Source of the DNA: Grifola frondosa
Lineage: Eukaryota; Basidiomycota; Agaricomycetes; Polyporales; Grifolaceae
DNA length: 64,000 nucleotides
Direction of reading: 5' to 3'
Assembly (NCBI GenBank): GCA_001683735.1
Contig: LUGG01000003.1
Location: forward strand, 682,001 to 746,000
Shown here one piece after another: positions 52,076 through 63,453 of the stretch (positions are counted from its first letter, which is position 1; the number at the start of each line of letters is the position of its first letter). The position numbers and the translations under genes are program-made. Below the pieces are notes generated by a model that worked only from the letters and a program-made list of their open reading frames with translations, did not search any database and had not been told where the DNA came from.

Positions 52076-55000
52076 ATGTCTGGAAAGGCACCGCCTCGAG
52101 CACCTCGCGCACTACTAAATTCATTAGCTGGATCTGCTGTAGCCTCCTCCTCAGCCACCGTCCCCAGCGCGTCGACCTCGACGAGAATAGGAGCAGCGCC
52201 TCCTACAGGACCTCGAAGTCTTGTCAATGGAAACGTCCCAGCAGGACCATCAGCCTTGAGAGGTGGTCGAGGAAAGCCGTATGTCAATGGTTACGGCGGA
52301 ATCCCTACGGGTCCCGCTGCTGCGACACCGCCTACGGGACCGAGCCCTCGCTACTCACAGAAAGGCAAGCAGGTCGAAACGGGGTGGAGTCAACCAGGAG
52401 GACAGCAGGGAGTAAATGATCATCTATTAGGTTGATTGGGTGCAGTAAGCTTAACGTCTTTTTCTTTTCATTCTTCGCAGGCGCAAGTGAACGGCGTTGG
52501 CCCTAGTCGACCTACAGCTGCCCCGCAGGGCGAAGGCACCGCACTCAGTGCAAGAGCACAAACAATCTCATTCAGGTTGCGACCCTCTCAACCCACTGCT
52601 CCGAAGATTGACCCGCCACAACCGCCATCTTCTCCACGATCAGCACGACATTTCTTCCCACCTCAGCCATCTTCAGTACCACCGCCGCCACCGCCGCCTT
52701 CATCGACCCCGCCACCTCCGCCGCCGCCGTCTTCTGAGCCACCTCCACCCCCTCCTCCAACTTCTGAACCACCACCACCTCCTCCACCGTCATTCGCACC
52801 ACCACCAACACCCCCACCACCACTACCACCTACTTCTGAGCCGCCGCCACCACCTCCACCATGCGTTGCTGCCCCGCCACTTCCCCCCTCGCCTGTTATG
52901 CAACCGTCTCCACCGACGAGCGTGCCTCCGCCGACACCTCCGGAGCTCACGCCACGGCTTCCACCAACTGCACCTCGCGGTCTCCATTTCCCTCCGCCTG
53001 CAGAGCCATGTTCGCGACCGCCGCCTCTTCCGACCGCTCCCAGAGCGCATGCATCGCCAACGTCTTCGGCGCCACCTGCACCTCCTCCAAGGCCTCCGTC
53101 GCCCCAGAGATTCTCTCTCCCTCCTCTCCTCCTCCGTGGCCGCCTGCACAGTCCGAGTTTCCGGAAGGTAAGAACTACAGAGTCCTTTTTGACCATGCGA
53201 TCGATAAAGACCGCGACGGCCAAATTCGCTTGCTCATCGAAAAGCTGCGGGAACTCGGTGCGGACCAGGGCAAGGAGCCGCGGGTGAAAGGAAAGGGGAA
53301 AGGCAAGGAAGTTTTACTACGGTATGAAGGCGAGGTGATTCCGGGGGACACGAAGCGGTCCTCCGGGATCCGCGGAAGGAGGCCAAGGTGAGGAGGCTCC
53401 CGACTTTACGCCCTGCGCGGACGGAATTCGTAGTCGCTAAATATGAGGTATGTTCCGTTCGCACTTTTACTTTTTGTAACATACTAATGACGTTGTAGTA
53501 CGACGCAAATTCGACAGGTCCCCCGCCGCCTACCAGCGTTCTGATACTAGGCGTATCGCCATTGACAGCGAACCACCATCTGCGGCGGCACTTTCAGGCG
53601 CACGGCACGATTGCGTCGTTCGAGCCACAGATAGATAAGGCGAACGGCGGGGCGCTGGGTATCGTGTTCATCAAATACAGCTCTCACGAGGAGGCGCAGA
53701 GGTGCGTGGAGAAGGAACATGGAAAGAGACTCGCTTTGGGGATCGGCGGGAGCGACGGGGAGGAGATTAAGGTTGTATTCGACGGTGAGGGGAAGAAGCT
53801 CAAGGCGGTGATGGCAGAACTGGATGAGCGCAGGAGACAGGAACGCGAGGAGAAGAAGCGCAAAGAGAAGGAGAAACTCAAGGAGGCGAACAGTGTGCTT
53901 GCGAAGTCTACCCCGAGTACAAGTGCGAGCCAGACTCCGGCTCAGGGAGTTAACCCATGGCGAAACAACCTTCTCCGGCAGCCCCAACAAGGCTTGCGTG
54001 CGCCGCCGCATGCGCACCTGCCAATGCGTCCCCAGGGCTCCCATTCGCTCTCGAACTCCCCAATGCCTCACGGCGCGAGTCCCCATCCAAATGGCAATGT
54101 GAATGGCCCTAGAGGCTTGCCTACCGCGCCTGCTCGAGTGCGCCGACCGCCGGCGGCACTCGTGCGCGCACGCATCATGTCTTCCAAGGCTGCCCCGCCT
54201 ACAGGTCATATCCGTCCGCCGATGCACTACCCCCAGTCATTCTCGGCAGTACCCTCCCATCCGCGGGGGCTCCGGTCAGAGCTGCTTTTGGAGGACCGCG
54301 ACGTCCCTTCACCATTTCCCCCTTCACGATCCCCATCGCCAATCGCGAGACGACCCGGCCAATCGCTACGTAACGCGCGATTGAAGGAGCACGAGGCAGT
54401 TGTGGAGGAGTTGGCAAAGAACGGCTTCGAGCATGTGACTATTGAGGGTCATGGTGCCCAGCTGAGCGGTGCGATCAGGGAGGAAGATGTGCGGCAGTTT
54501 TTTGTGGGTTTCAAGTTGGACAAAGTGAGCTATTTCTCTTTGTAATTGAGTAGCGTTGCTGATCACAATGATTTCCTCTGCACAGATTCTTCGAGACTCA
54601 TCCGGCTGGTTTGTCACCTTTCAGACGGGGGATTCTGCTCGTCGAGCCGCAATGGTCCTCAGCTCCGGCGCGCGCACACTCGCTCATCACTCAGTGCATG
54701 TCTCCGTGCACGCTCCTCCTGCGTTACCCAGCTCTGCTGTGAAAGTGAGATGGGACGATGCCGAGCTGGTGGAGCAAGCAGAGAAGATCATTCTCAAAGA
54801 CCTCTGGGCGATGCTGGAGAAGGACGTCATGGACCGAGTGGTCGGCAGCGAGGTCAGACGACTAGTGTCGGACGACAAAGCGAAGAGGGTGTCAAAGATT
54901 TCGGGCATATTGGAGGAACGGATCGACGGACACAACGTCGAGGTACCAGATGCGGCCGAGCCAAAACCTTACGACAGGGCGGGGCTTAAAGGTCTGTCTT

Positions 55001-56489
55001 TCCGGAAGCAGAAGAAGCGCATCCGGGAGGAGACAAAGGCTGTGACTCCGCCTGCAATGGCAGTCGAGCACGAAATACCAGAGGAAGCAGAGGTCGAGCG
55101 GCCGAAGAAGAAACCCAAGAAGAGCATACCAAAGAAAGTCGTCGAAGTTGAAGACATCGAGTCCGAAGATGAGGACGATATGGTCGCCGCTGTCATCGCC
55201 GCGAACGACATTTCGCGCAAGCGTGCCATGTCAGAAGTCAGCGAGGTCGAAGAGCCTGTAAAGAAGAAAGCCAAGACACAGCTGGAGGACGACAAAGAGC
55301 CCATTCTTTCCGTGCAGATGAAGAAAGCCAAAAAGCCCACTAAGAAGTCAACAAAGGCCATCGTGGAAGAGGTCGTACATAAAGTGCTTCCAGATGAGCT
55401 TGACTTCGAGGTGCCAGTGGTCGCCCAAGTGCGAGTCACCCCAGGCTACGAATCTTCTCTTTCTCCGCCGGCTTCGCCTATGCTTATTCCAAAGATCTCT
55501 GTACATCTTGCGCCTCCGCTCGACCCGATCGCCGAAGGCATCTGTCAAGATGACGAGGATCTGTATTTTGCCAAACTTGCTCTGTCTCGCATGCTCTTCG
55601 GTGAAGCAGCTACTCCGAGACCTCCATCTCCTGGCCTTGGTGTTCCGCCACCGTTGCGCGAACATAAGACAGGATCTGCACGCACCGAAGGGTATTACAA
55701 GATCTCCCATGCTGAGAAATCGGCATACGTCGCACAGTACGCGTCGCGCACACAGGTCGACGAAGTCACACCAGAGATCGAGGCTCCTCAACCGACGATC
55801 ACCTCGTCGCGGTCAAACCGGGCCAATGCTCGAAGGCGTGCACAAGGTTTGGAGGAAATGAACCAGGTTCAACGTGCGATGGCTTTGTCTAAAGGGGAGT
55901 CAGCCACGACAGATTCGGTGAAGTTCAACCAGCAGACGCGTAAGAAGCCATCTGCGCTTCGCTCGCTCGCCGATCCATGACTGGGGACTGTATGCCATGG
56001 AGAAGATCTCGCGCGGAGAGATGGTCATCGAGTATGTGGGCGAGGTCATTCGTGCACAAGTAGCCGACAAGCGGGAGAAGGCCTATGAGCGTCAAGGAAT
56101 AGGCAGCAGTTACCTCTTTCGTATCGACGAGGACCTGGTCGTGGATGCCACGAAGAAGGGTAACCTTGGGTGCGTTGCGTCGTGGACATTTCCTATTTTT
56201 TGGTCAGATTTTAACATGAGCACGTTCATTAGGCGTTTGATCAACCATTCATGCGATCCGAACTGTACTGCGAAGATTATCACGATCAATGGCGAGAAGA
56301 AGATCGTTATCTACGCAAAGCAGGACATCGAACTTGGCAGTGAAATTACCTACGGTGCGCACACTCTATTCAACCATCCTCCGTTCCTATTATATTCAAT
56401 GATGTCTCGTAGATTATCATTTCCCTATCGAGCAAGACAAGATTCCTTGTCTCTGCGGCTCTGCAAAATGTCGTGGTACTCTCAACTAG
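52076..56489 (+). CDS. SET1: Histone H3 lysine-4 methyltransferase SET1 (COMPASS catalytic subunit)
   Basis: Nuclear SET-domain methyltransferase of the COMPASS complex. Exons: 52076-52411, 52481-53447, 53499-54524, 54586-56169, 56233-56354 and 56413-56489 (about 1370 residues). The N-terminus has Gly/Pro-rich repeats and then a poly-proline region (52676-52870). The RRM-like domain begins [20 protein letters not shown] (53530-53770). A second Set1 RNA-binding/nSET region contains [30 protein letters not shown] and [12 protein letters not shown]. The SET domain (about 55990-56480) has [43 protein letters not shown] and the post-[16 protein letters not shown]. Apparent one-base frame breaks lie near 53110-53135, 53355 and 55948 (just before the SET domain). 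For this gene they are probably errors. Confidence 0.9.
52676..52870 (+). repeat. Poly-proline coding repeat in SET1
   Basis: Repeats of a block of about seven prolines followed by SSEP, TSEP or SSTP (CCA/CCT/CCG codons), about 65 residues. The antisense frame (52663-53223) is an artefactual Gly-rich open frame. Confidence 0.85.
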
Positions 56490-56767
56490 ACTGTGCATTA
56501 TGTTTATGTGTCGGTTCATACCCCGCTATTGTCATTGCGTCTACCATTCAACTCCCATCGCTCTCGTCCGCACATCACCTGCATTTCTGTAATGTTATAG
56601 TGTCACGTCGCTTGTCTTATTTGATATCATTGTTGCTCGGGACAGCACTAATTCAGCCAAAACGCGAATTGTTCTTTACACAAGGCAAGGGACCCAGATG
56701 TTGCAACAGTTCACAGCGTACATGGTACACATACACTCAAGCATCTACTTCTAATTACACCTACCAT

Positions 56768-58526
56768 CTATGCCTGCTTCCGCTGGAGACTTTTAGGTAG
56801 CTCCTTGACCCATGGCAAGAAATCGCGTCCCTGCATGTATGGTCGAAGCACCTCAGGAATGACGAGACCCTGGCAAAATGCCAAAAAATCAGTATGAGTG
56901 GCAGTAGCCCATTATCGAGGACTCGACGTACCTCAGGTGTCTGGTAATTCTCGACGACACAGCACAGCGCGCCTCAGTCGCGCACAGCGTGCCGTTCAGC
57001 ATGTGAACGTAAACCTTGCGTGTCTGGTCCTTCGTCTTGAGACCGCACCGCACCTCAAGCCTCCGGCTCTCTGCAATATCGTCAGCCTCACACTGATCCA
57101 ACGCCCCCCGCGGTCACTCACGGTAATCTGTGCAATTGGAACAAGACACGAGTTCCTTGTACGCGCCCTGGAACGGGAACCACGCCTCCAGGTCGAACTT
57201 CTGCGACGCCGCCAGATTCAGCGCGCCAGACACGATCGCGACACGCGGTACGGGATCTTGAGGGTCTGGTAGAACGCCTCCGAGTTGCCGATCATCGTGT
57301 CGAACATCTCCCAGCTCTTCTCGGGCTCCGTCAGGCAGAACTGCTCGACCTTCTCGAACTGGTGCACGCGGAAGATGCCCCACATGTCGCGCCCCGCAGA
57401 GCCCGCCTCCTTGCGGAAGCACGTCGAGTAGCCTGCATACTGGAGCGGCAGCTGCGTCTCGGGCGAATCGAACCACTCGTCCGAGTGGTATGCAGAGATG
57501 GGCTGCTCGGAGGTCGCGATCAGGTATTTCTCGTCGTCTGCGGCGATGACCTGACGGGGAATGGTTTGGAATCAGCCGCTACCGCCACAGTGAGCACAGC
57601 GAGCAGCATACCTTGTACAGCTCCTCATCAAACTGATCGAGCTGAGCAGTCTTGGCCATGACCTCTTTGTTCATCATGAAGGGAGGCTGGACCTTCTTGT
57701 AGCCGCGTTTGCGCAGGAAGTCAGGCCGTACGATATGAGGGCTTGATTGAGATCGATCCCGTCGTTCGTCAAGAAGTACCCACGGTGTCCAGCGATTTTC
57801 GCCCCTACACAGATAAATTCGATTGGGCATGGCGAGTTTGATTATGGAAATGACTGACCTCGTTCCAAATCTATCGCGTCTAGTCGGAGCATAACTTCGT
57901 GATGAGCCAAGATGTTACTTTTCTTCTCGACCTCCTTGTTCTCCGGATGCCATGTCCGTATTGTCTTGTTGTCGTCCTACTAACAGTGCATCGGTGCTGA
58001 CTCATGGAAGTAGCAATCGGTCCTGCACAACGTACCTCGGTAAGGCTAACGGGTACGCCCGTGCCAACGAGATTCCCAACAGTCGACGCCTTCTGGCGCA
58101 TCTTATGTTCATGCTCCTTAGATTCCGCACGCTTCGCGATGACCTGCGCATCGAGTTCCTTCTTCTTCGCAACTAGCTCGTCTGCGTTTTCTTTCGCCTG
58201 GAGACAGCAATCGGCGAAGGGATCGCAGCACATGGAAGGACCATGCACACCTTTTTCTTCGCAGCGATTTCCTTCTGCACGGCATTCACCTGCTTGCTCA
58301 GGTTCGCAGCGTCGTAGTCCACTGCTCGTATCCATGCATCAGTGGGCGCACGCGTACTCCTGGAGCGGGAATCACAGAGGCTTCACGCACGCTTCACCCA
58401 GTCCGTGTACATTTGGATCACTTCGTCCACGAGCTCGACGGAAAGCCCCCTTTTCCGCTGGGACTCGCGGATCTCTTCGGCATTTCCGCCCTTGTTGTCG
58501 ATGAAGTGTAGGACGTCGAGAGTCAT
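56768..58526 (-). CDS. SES1: Seryl-tRNA synthetase, cytosolic
   Basis: Class II aminoacyl-tRNA synthetase charging tRNA-Ser. The ATG at 58526 gives [20 protein letters not shown] with [17 protein letters not shown] coiled-coil arm follows ([26 protein letters not shown]). The catalytic core has [56 protein letters not shown] (motif 2), and in motif 3 [20 protein letters not shown]. It ends [17 protein letters not shown] with a short basic tail at 56768. At least seven exons. One base is missing near 57240 (before [12 protein letters not shown]) and one near 56975. Both are probably sequence errors in an essential single-copy gene. Convergent with SET1, 278 bases apart. Confidence 0.9.
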
Positions 58527-58809
58527 GGTAAAGATCAAAGTATTAAATGAATAAATTTGTGAGTCAAGTGGAAGCTATACAAACTTATCCGATAAGTAAC
58601 CAATCACTATTAGCGATCTAATCTAATCTGCCCGTCGACTCGACTCCAGACGAACGCTGAGTAGTTACACAGCCAGACATTGGCACCCAGAGCCGCGGTT
58701 CAGCGGAAACGGACGTTTACCTGAATACATAGGTCCTGGAGAAAATAAAGGTATGTATGCTTACCCCGCATTTCTGGGCATGCTAAGAGGCGCATTTCCA
58801 AAGCGTACC

Positions 58810-60652
58810 ATGCTCCGGATATTCGGGTCAGTTTCCTTGCAAGTATCACATTCACACCTAGATTTCCCTCTTATTAACAGTCGCACACAGGCTTCCAGCT
58901 CTGTTTTTTTGGTAAAGATGACCGCGTTCTCGTACCCCCGCCATCAGCGCCGTATGAGTTGCCATCATGCCACCCCAGAACACTCATCCCACTTGAGACA
59001 CCTCCACAGCCGACCATCCTACCAGCACTCCCCTCCTCTCCACGCACATCCCTCCTCGACGTGTCGTTCGTACTCACCACTCATCTCGTACCCGCTGCGT
59101 TTCCCCGCACGACGCCGGACGTGCCCCTCCCCCCACTACCGACTTGGTCTGCAGACAAGAACCAATTCAAGGAATCCGTCGCACGGACCATGCAGGGTGT
59201 GCTGACGATGAAGGAGAACCAGTGGAAAGGTGAATTGGCTGGGGAGGGCAGCCGGAAGCCTCTGTGGATATGTTTGAACCGCTATGTGAAGAGGGGTGCA
59301 CTTAGCCTAAATGGTGTGACACTGCTGTTCACCCATGCAAATGGCTTTCCGAAAGAGGTGCGTGTATGTTCTGTCTTTTGTCGCGCTCACACATGACATT
59401 CTGCAGATCTGGGAGCCTACACTACTACACCTCGCAGCTTCCGACCGCCCACAGTATGACATTAACGAGATCTGGGTGTGGGAGGCCGTCAATCACGGCG
59501 ACTCATATCTCGTCAACGCCCAGAACCTCTGCGGTCTCTGTAAGGTCTCTGGTCCTCTCCTCATCACTCTTCTGACTACTCGCGGTAGACGACTGGCGCG
59601 ATAACACGCGCGACATCCTCCACTTCCTGCTCCACTACCTCCCGTCCTCGCCATCCCCGTCTCCCTCCCGACACACCTCCCCCGCCTCCCCGACTCAACC
59701 GCCGCCTCCCGCATCGCGCGTGGGTTCCATGAGCGCACGCTCATCGGCGTCGGACACTCTTTCGGCGGTTGCAGCGTGTAAGCACCGTCGCTCCTCCCGC
59801 TCTCACCGTCGCTCACACGACCACGCCCGCCCACACAGGACGCTCGCGGCAATCACGCACCCCGCGCTCTTCTCATCGCTCGTTCTTGTCGACCCAATGA
59901 TCCTGCCGTACCCCGGGTGCGCGCCGTCCACGCAGGACAATACGCGCGCGTACGTCGTGGGGGCTATCCAGCGGCGCGACGGCTGGGCGTCCAGGTGCGT
60001 GCGAGCGACTGCGTTTCGCTCCGATGTATACATGACGCGTTATATCGTAGGAAGGACGCGCTCGACATGTTCCACGCGATACCGTTCTTCGCGGCGTGGC
60101 ACCCGGCCGTGCTCAAGATATACGTCGAGTGTGGGCTGCGAGACGTGCCCGGCGACAGCGGCGTGAAGCTGAAGATGCCGGGGATACAGGTGCGTGGACG
60201 CGTTGTGCGCTGTATGTGTCACGGACTGACGGAGCCGCGTGCGTCGGCGGTAGGAGGCGGTCGTGTTCGCGGAGAACTGGACCGTGTTCGAGACGTGGGA
60301 GCTGCTCTCGACGCTGGACCCACGCGTCGAGCTACGGTTCGTCCTGCCCGGCAAGCTTGCTCCAGGGCGAGTACTCGTGTCCACCTTCCGCTTGCACCGG
60401 CTTGCGCTGACAACGTACATGTAGGCTCTCGGAGGTGAAGCAGCAGCTCGCGTGGAGACGCCCAAAGAACTGCTCGAACGTGCAGATCGCGTCTGCGGGA
60501 CACCTTATCGCGCAGGAGGCCCCCGATAAGCTCGGTGAGTACTTGGTCGGGCGACGGACGCATGTAAACGAAGACTGACCTCGGGCGTTGCAGCGCGGGA
60601 CATACACGAATTTCTTCAGCGGAAGTACGGGTGCCGGGGCGCGAGGTTGTAG
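58810..60652 (+). CDS. Alpha/beta-hydrolase fold protein
   Basis: Multi-exon serine hydrolase. The start is uncertain: the ATG at 58810 (MLRIF) followed by an intron is one option, and coding is clear from FFGKDDRVLVPPPSAPYEL (about 58905). Then come LLFTHANGFPKE, WVWEAVNHGDSYLVN, the nucleophile elbow GVGHSFGGCS (59746-59775), ITHPALFSSLVLVDPM, FHAIPFFAAWHPAVL, FAENWTVFETWELLS and a C-terminal exon with QIASAGHLIAQEAPDKL, whose His would complete the triad. It ends at 60652. One apparent base is missing near 59650. The fold and GxSxG motif are clear; the substrate is unknown. Lipase/esterase-type or epoxide-hydrolase-type activity is possible. Confidence 0.75.
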
Positions 60653-61042
60653 ATGGCGTGTGGCTTCAAGCGGGGTGATACTAGAGGCGCAGCCACGATT
60701 GCCTTCTACAATCGATTGTACTAGAATCTAAAGGAAACACCCGTGATTCCAGTCTGCTCCGCCTGAGCATGTGTGTATCCAGTAGAGAGAGTTGGGGCAG
60801 ATACCTCGCGAACTGCCGTGTTGTCCTCAATATTGGTGTGAAGCTATGGGGTATAGGTAGCACGGTTAGCTGTAAGAGTGAAAGAATATTCTGGGGTGAT
60901 ACATGACATATTGGTAGACCGGGGATGGTATGACATTACGCAACACATATGTACTGATGAGCGACCAGAACGCCCCCCAAAATGTGTCTACGCAAGACAA
61001 TGTCTCGAAATTAAAATATAAACCTCTCGGTTCAATACCGAG
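60653..61042. other. Intergenic between hydrolase gene and tRNA
   Basis: 390 bases with no supported gene or structure. Confidence 0.5.
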
Positions 61043-61123
61043 TGCATTAAGGGGAATCGAACCCCCGGCGGGTCGAAATCCAACCGATGGCAACGACCCA
61101 GGTTACCACTACCCCATTAATGC
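61043..61123 (-). tRNA. tRNA-Gly (GCC) with short intron
   Basis: Reading the minus strand, the acceptor stem GCATTAA pairs with TTAATGC and is followed by A. D arm: GGGTAGTGGTAACCT. Anticodon arm: GGTCG / CGACC enclosing TTGCCA, with anticodon GCC after T33. An intron of about 11 bases (TCGGTTGGATT) follows A37, then T38. The T arm is GGGGG-TTCGATT-CCCC, one C short of the five needed to pair fully before the acceptor stem. The missing C could be an assembly deletion or a real defect. Confidence 0.75.
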
Positions 61124-61204
61124 GATGCCTCAATGGCATTGATATTTTACATATAGTATTTGCAATGTCAGTCTTAAACCAACGGACGCCTATGAACCCT
61201 CGAC

Positions 61205-61772
61205 ATGTCTTCCACCACTGTCGCCGCTGGCGACGACCCGCGCGACGCGTCCGCAGAGGCCCCGCTCACCTTCCCCGACTCATGGCAAGTCGAGTCCCCG
61301 GTTCGTAGCACCTTCACTATCCTCCCGCTCGCGCTAACGAATACCCGCGCTCTCGCAGATGCCTTCTCATCCTCCGGTGAGCCTGGCTCCCTCCTACATG
61401 CATCCTGGCTCGCGCTGACTCCGCGCAGTGATGTTCGCGTCGGGCCTCATCATGGTCACCCGTAACCGGTATGTGTCCCCAGGCTCCACCGCTGCGCCGT
61501 GATCGCTCACGAGTATGCACAGTTACCTTTCGTGGCCGTCCCTGCTGCTCTCCATCAACAGCGTCATCAACCAGCACCCGCTCCGCGCGAAGGAAGGCGG
61601 CCAGAGTCCCGCCAGCACCATCGTGTGAGTCGTTTTATAGGAGAATGCGCTTGATGTTGTTAGAGATTGATGTATGGATTTATGTAGGCTGGCGGTGGCC
61701 GCCGTCGTTGCGTCCTACCTTCCTCTCGTCCTGCTTGGTCCTGACAGGACGCTCGCTGCGTCAGCCGCGTGA
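61205..61772 (+). CDS. Asterix / UPF0139 family ER membrane protein
   Basis: Small membrane protein of the family that, in animals, is the PAT-complex subunit Asterix helping insertion of polar transmembrane segments in the ER. Start ATG at 61205 (MSSTTVAAGDDPRDAS). Then exons with LTFPDSWQVESP, a very short exon around 61361-61378, the membrane segment VMFASGLIMVTRN, YLSWPSLLLSINSVINQHPL with GGQSPAST, and a last exon VASYLPLVLLGPD ending at 61772. The last segments match fungal UPF0139 proteins. Phases around the short second exon do not fit perfectly, so one base may be wrong there. Confidence 0.78.
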
Positions 61773-62183
61773 TTCCATTTTCATACAGGTGTTGCATGAT
61801 AGACTACTAACCGGTCAATCGGGTCTGGCGCGAAAGTTGGAGAGGTCTGGAATAATAACTGCGGTCCTCGGCTTCCCAGTGAGGTAGATATGTTTGGTAG
61901 ACGGCCGTATATAAATTACATCACAACCTCGAAACATTCCCCATGAAGTGTTGCCGAGCTTGTATCCGTGCATGTATCTCAAGGTATCTTTCATTCCTCG
62001 TCTCGCAACCCATTTCACATCATCGGTACGCTCGCACGAGGATCCCTCATCCGAGTGTAATCTAACTCAGCAAGCAAGCTGACCCTGCGTGACGACCGCG
62101 AGCCAGAAACAAACCCGCACAAGAGAGCATAGTAGTAAACATGGGAATATGCATACCGGTGATCCTGGGAAACGGGAGGTACT
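61773..62183. other. Convergent 3' region of Asterix homologue and MED7
   Basis: 411 bases between converging genes. No gene or repeat recognised. Confidence 0.5.
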
Positions 62184-63244
62184 CTACCCAATTTCCTCAG
62201 CCCAGCGCAAGACATCCTCGGATGTCACCGTCGCAGGGGACGCTTGCTTGATCTCGGGCTGTATGACAAGTTCAGCAATGCAACGTGAAAGAAACAACAG
62301 AAAGCGTATCTCACCGCATTCATGGATGCAGAGCTCAACAGCTGAATGGCAGGACTGGGGGGAAGGCATGGTCAGTCCCTGGCACGTCAAGCGCATCTCC
62401 GCCAACTTCGCCTCGAGGGCGTCGCATTTCCTGCACATGCCACATGAGTAACAACCAAACGGTAAGGGAGCCAGCGGGAAGACTCACGCGTGAATCGTCT
62501 TCGTTTCCTCCTTCCGGAGCTCCAGCTGCCTCCGCATCAAGCTCCAGGTTCCCTCTAGCCTACATATACTCCGTGAGCCCGGCCACGCGCACACATGACT
62601 CGGAGAATTATTACCTGCACGGGTCGCAGGTCATTCGCGGCAGCCATGACGTTCTGCGCGAGGACGGTGATCCACTCCACGTGGCGCTGCCACTCGGGCG
62701 GGGCAGCGGACGCGGGTGTCGGGGGCGGGGCGAGGAGCGCGTTGAGGAGATGGGAGTACGTGACGAGGAGGGAGCGTAGGATCGCGCGCAGCGCGGGCCT
62801 GCGGTCTGTGTCCCAAGTCTGAGCGACGTAATGCGACCCAGGAACGAGTGGGCTCACCTATGCTGGGGTCTGCGGGGTACAGCTGGTGGCCGCCGAGCTC
62901 CGCAAGCGAGGGGATGGTCTCCTTGACCTGCGGGGTGGATCAGGAGAGGGCGGGTGCGCAGGGGAGACAGGTACGCACGAACCAGGTATCACCAAAGACG
63001 GAGTAGTGGCCCTCGTCGAGGATCCAGTCAACGCGCGGGGGCTCGAGTTGGGCGAGCGGCCACTCGGGCACATCGCTCTGGTCGGAGAGGACCTCGCGCT
63101 GGTTGACGGAGGCGAGGTCGGCGTCGGCGCCCTCGCGTGTGCGGAGAAGGCGGAGGAGGTCGAGGTTGTGGGAAGTGTAGTGCGTGTAGTGCGAGGGCGG
63201 GAGGGGAACGGGTTGCGGAGCTCGGCCTCCTCTTCTTCTTCCAT
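62184..63244 (-). CDS. MED7: Mediator complex subunit 7
   Basis: Middle-module Mediator subunit that bridges transcription factors and RNA polymerase II, heterodimerising with Med21. The ATG at 63244 begins MEEEEEAELRNPFPSPP. The next part, HYTHYTSHNLDLLRLL, is out of frame by one base, with a missing C near 63212. Then come EWPLAQLEPPRVDWILDEGHY, VKETIPSLAELGGHQLYP, DRRPALRAILRSLLVTYSHL, EWQRHVEWITVLAQNVMAA, ANDLRPVQ and ARGNLELD. A C-terminal coiled coil (RKCDALEAKLAEMRLTC) precedes the last exon, VTSEDVLRWAEEIG. Each signature segment of fungal Med7 is present. Confidence 0.87.
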
Positions 63245-63453
63245 GTTGTGGTGTGGTGGTTGAGGTCGGTGTCGGTGTCGAGGTCGGGGTCGTTTATGTT
63301 CTCAACATAGAGTATGCGACCGTGCAAACAGCAGGCGGCATGAGCGTGAGTGCTGAGTGCAAGTTGGCGTAGGCGCGCGCGTAGCGTCATTCATTCTATT
63401 AAGCCACCACCACTTAGCACCACCTCCCGCGAACTTCACGCTCACACATCCCA
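63245..63453. promoter_or_regulatory. Compact bidirectional promoter, MED7 / BCL7-like
   Basis: Only 209 bases separate the two divergent start codons. The part near MED7 is GT-rich, the part before the plus-strand gene is pyrimidine-rich. No TATA box was recognised. Confidence 0.6.

Noticed and set aside
52663..53223. Minus-strand Gly/Val-rich open frame of 186 codons
   Set aside because: It is the antisense of the SET1 poly-proline region; its composition is forced by the CCN repeats.
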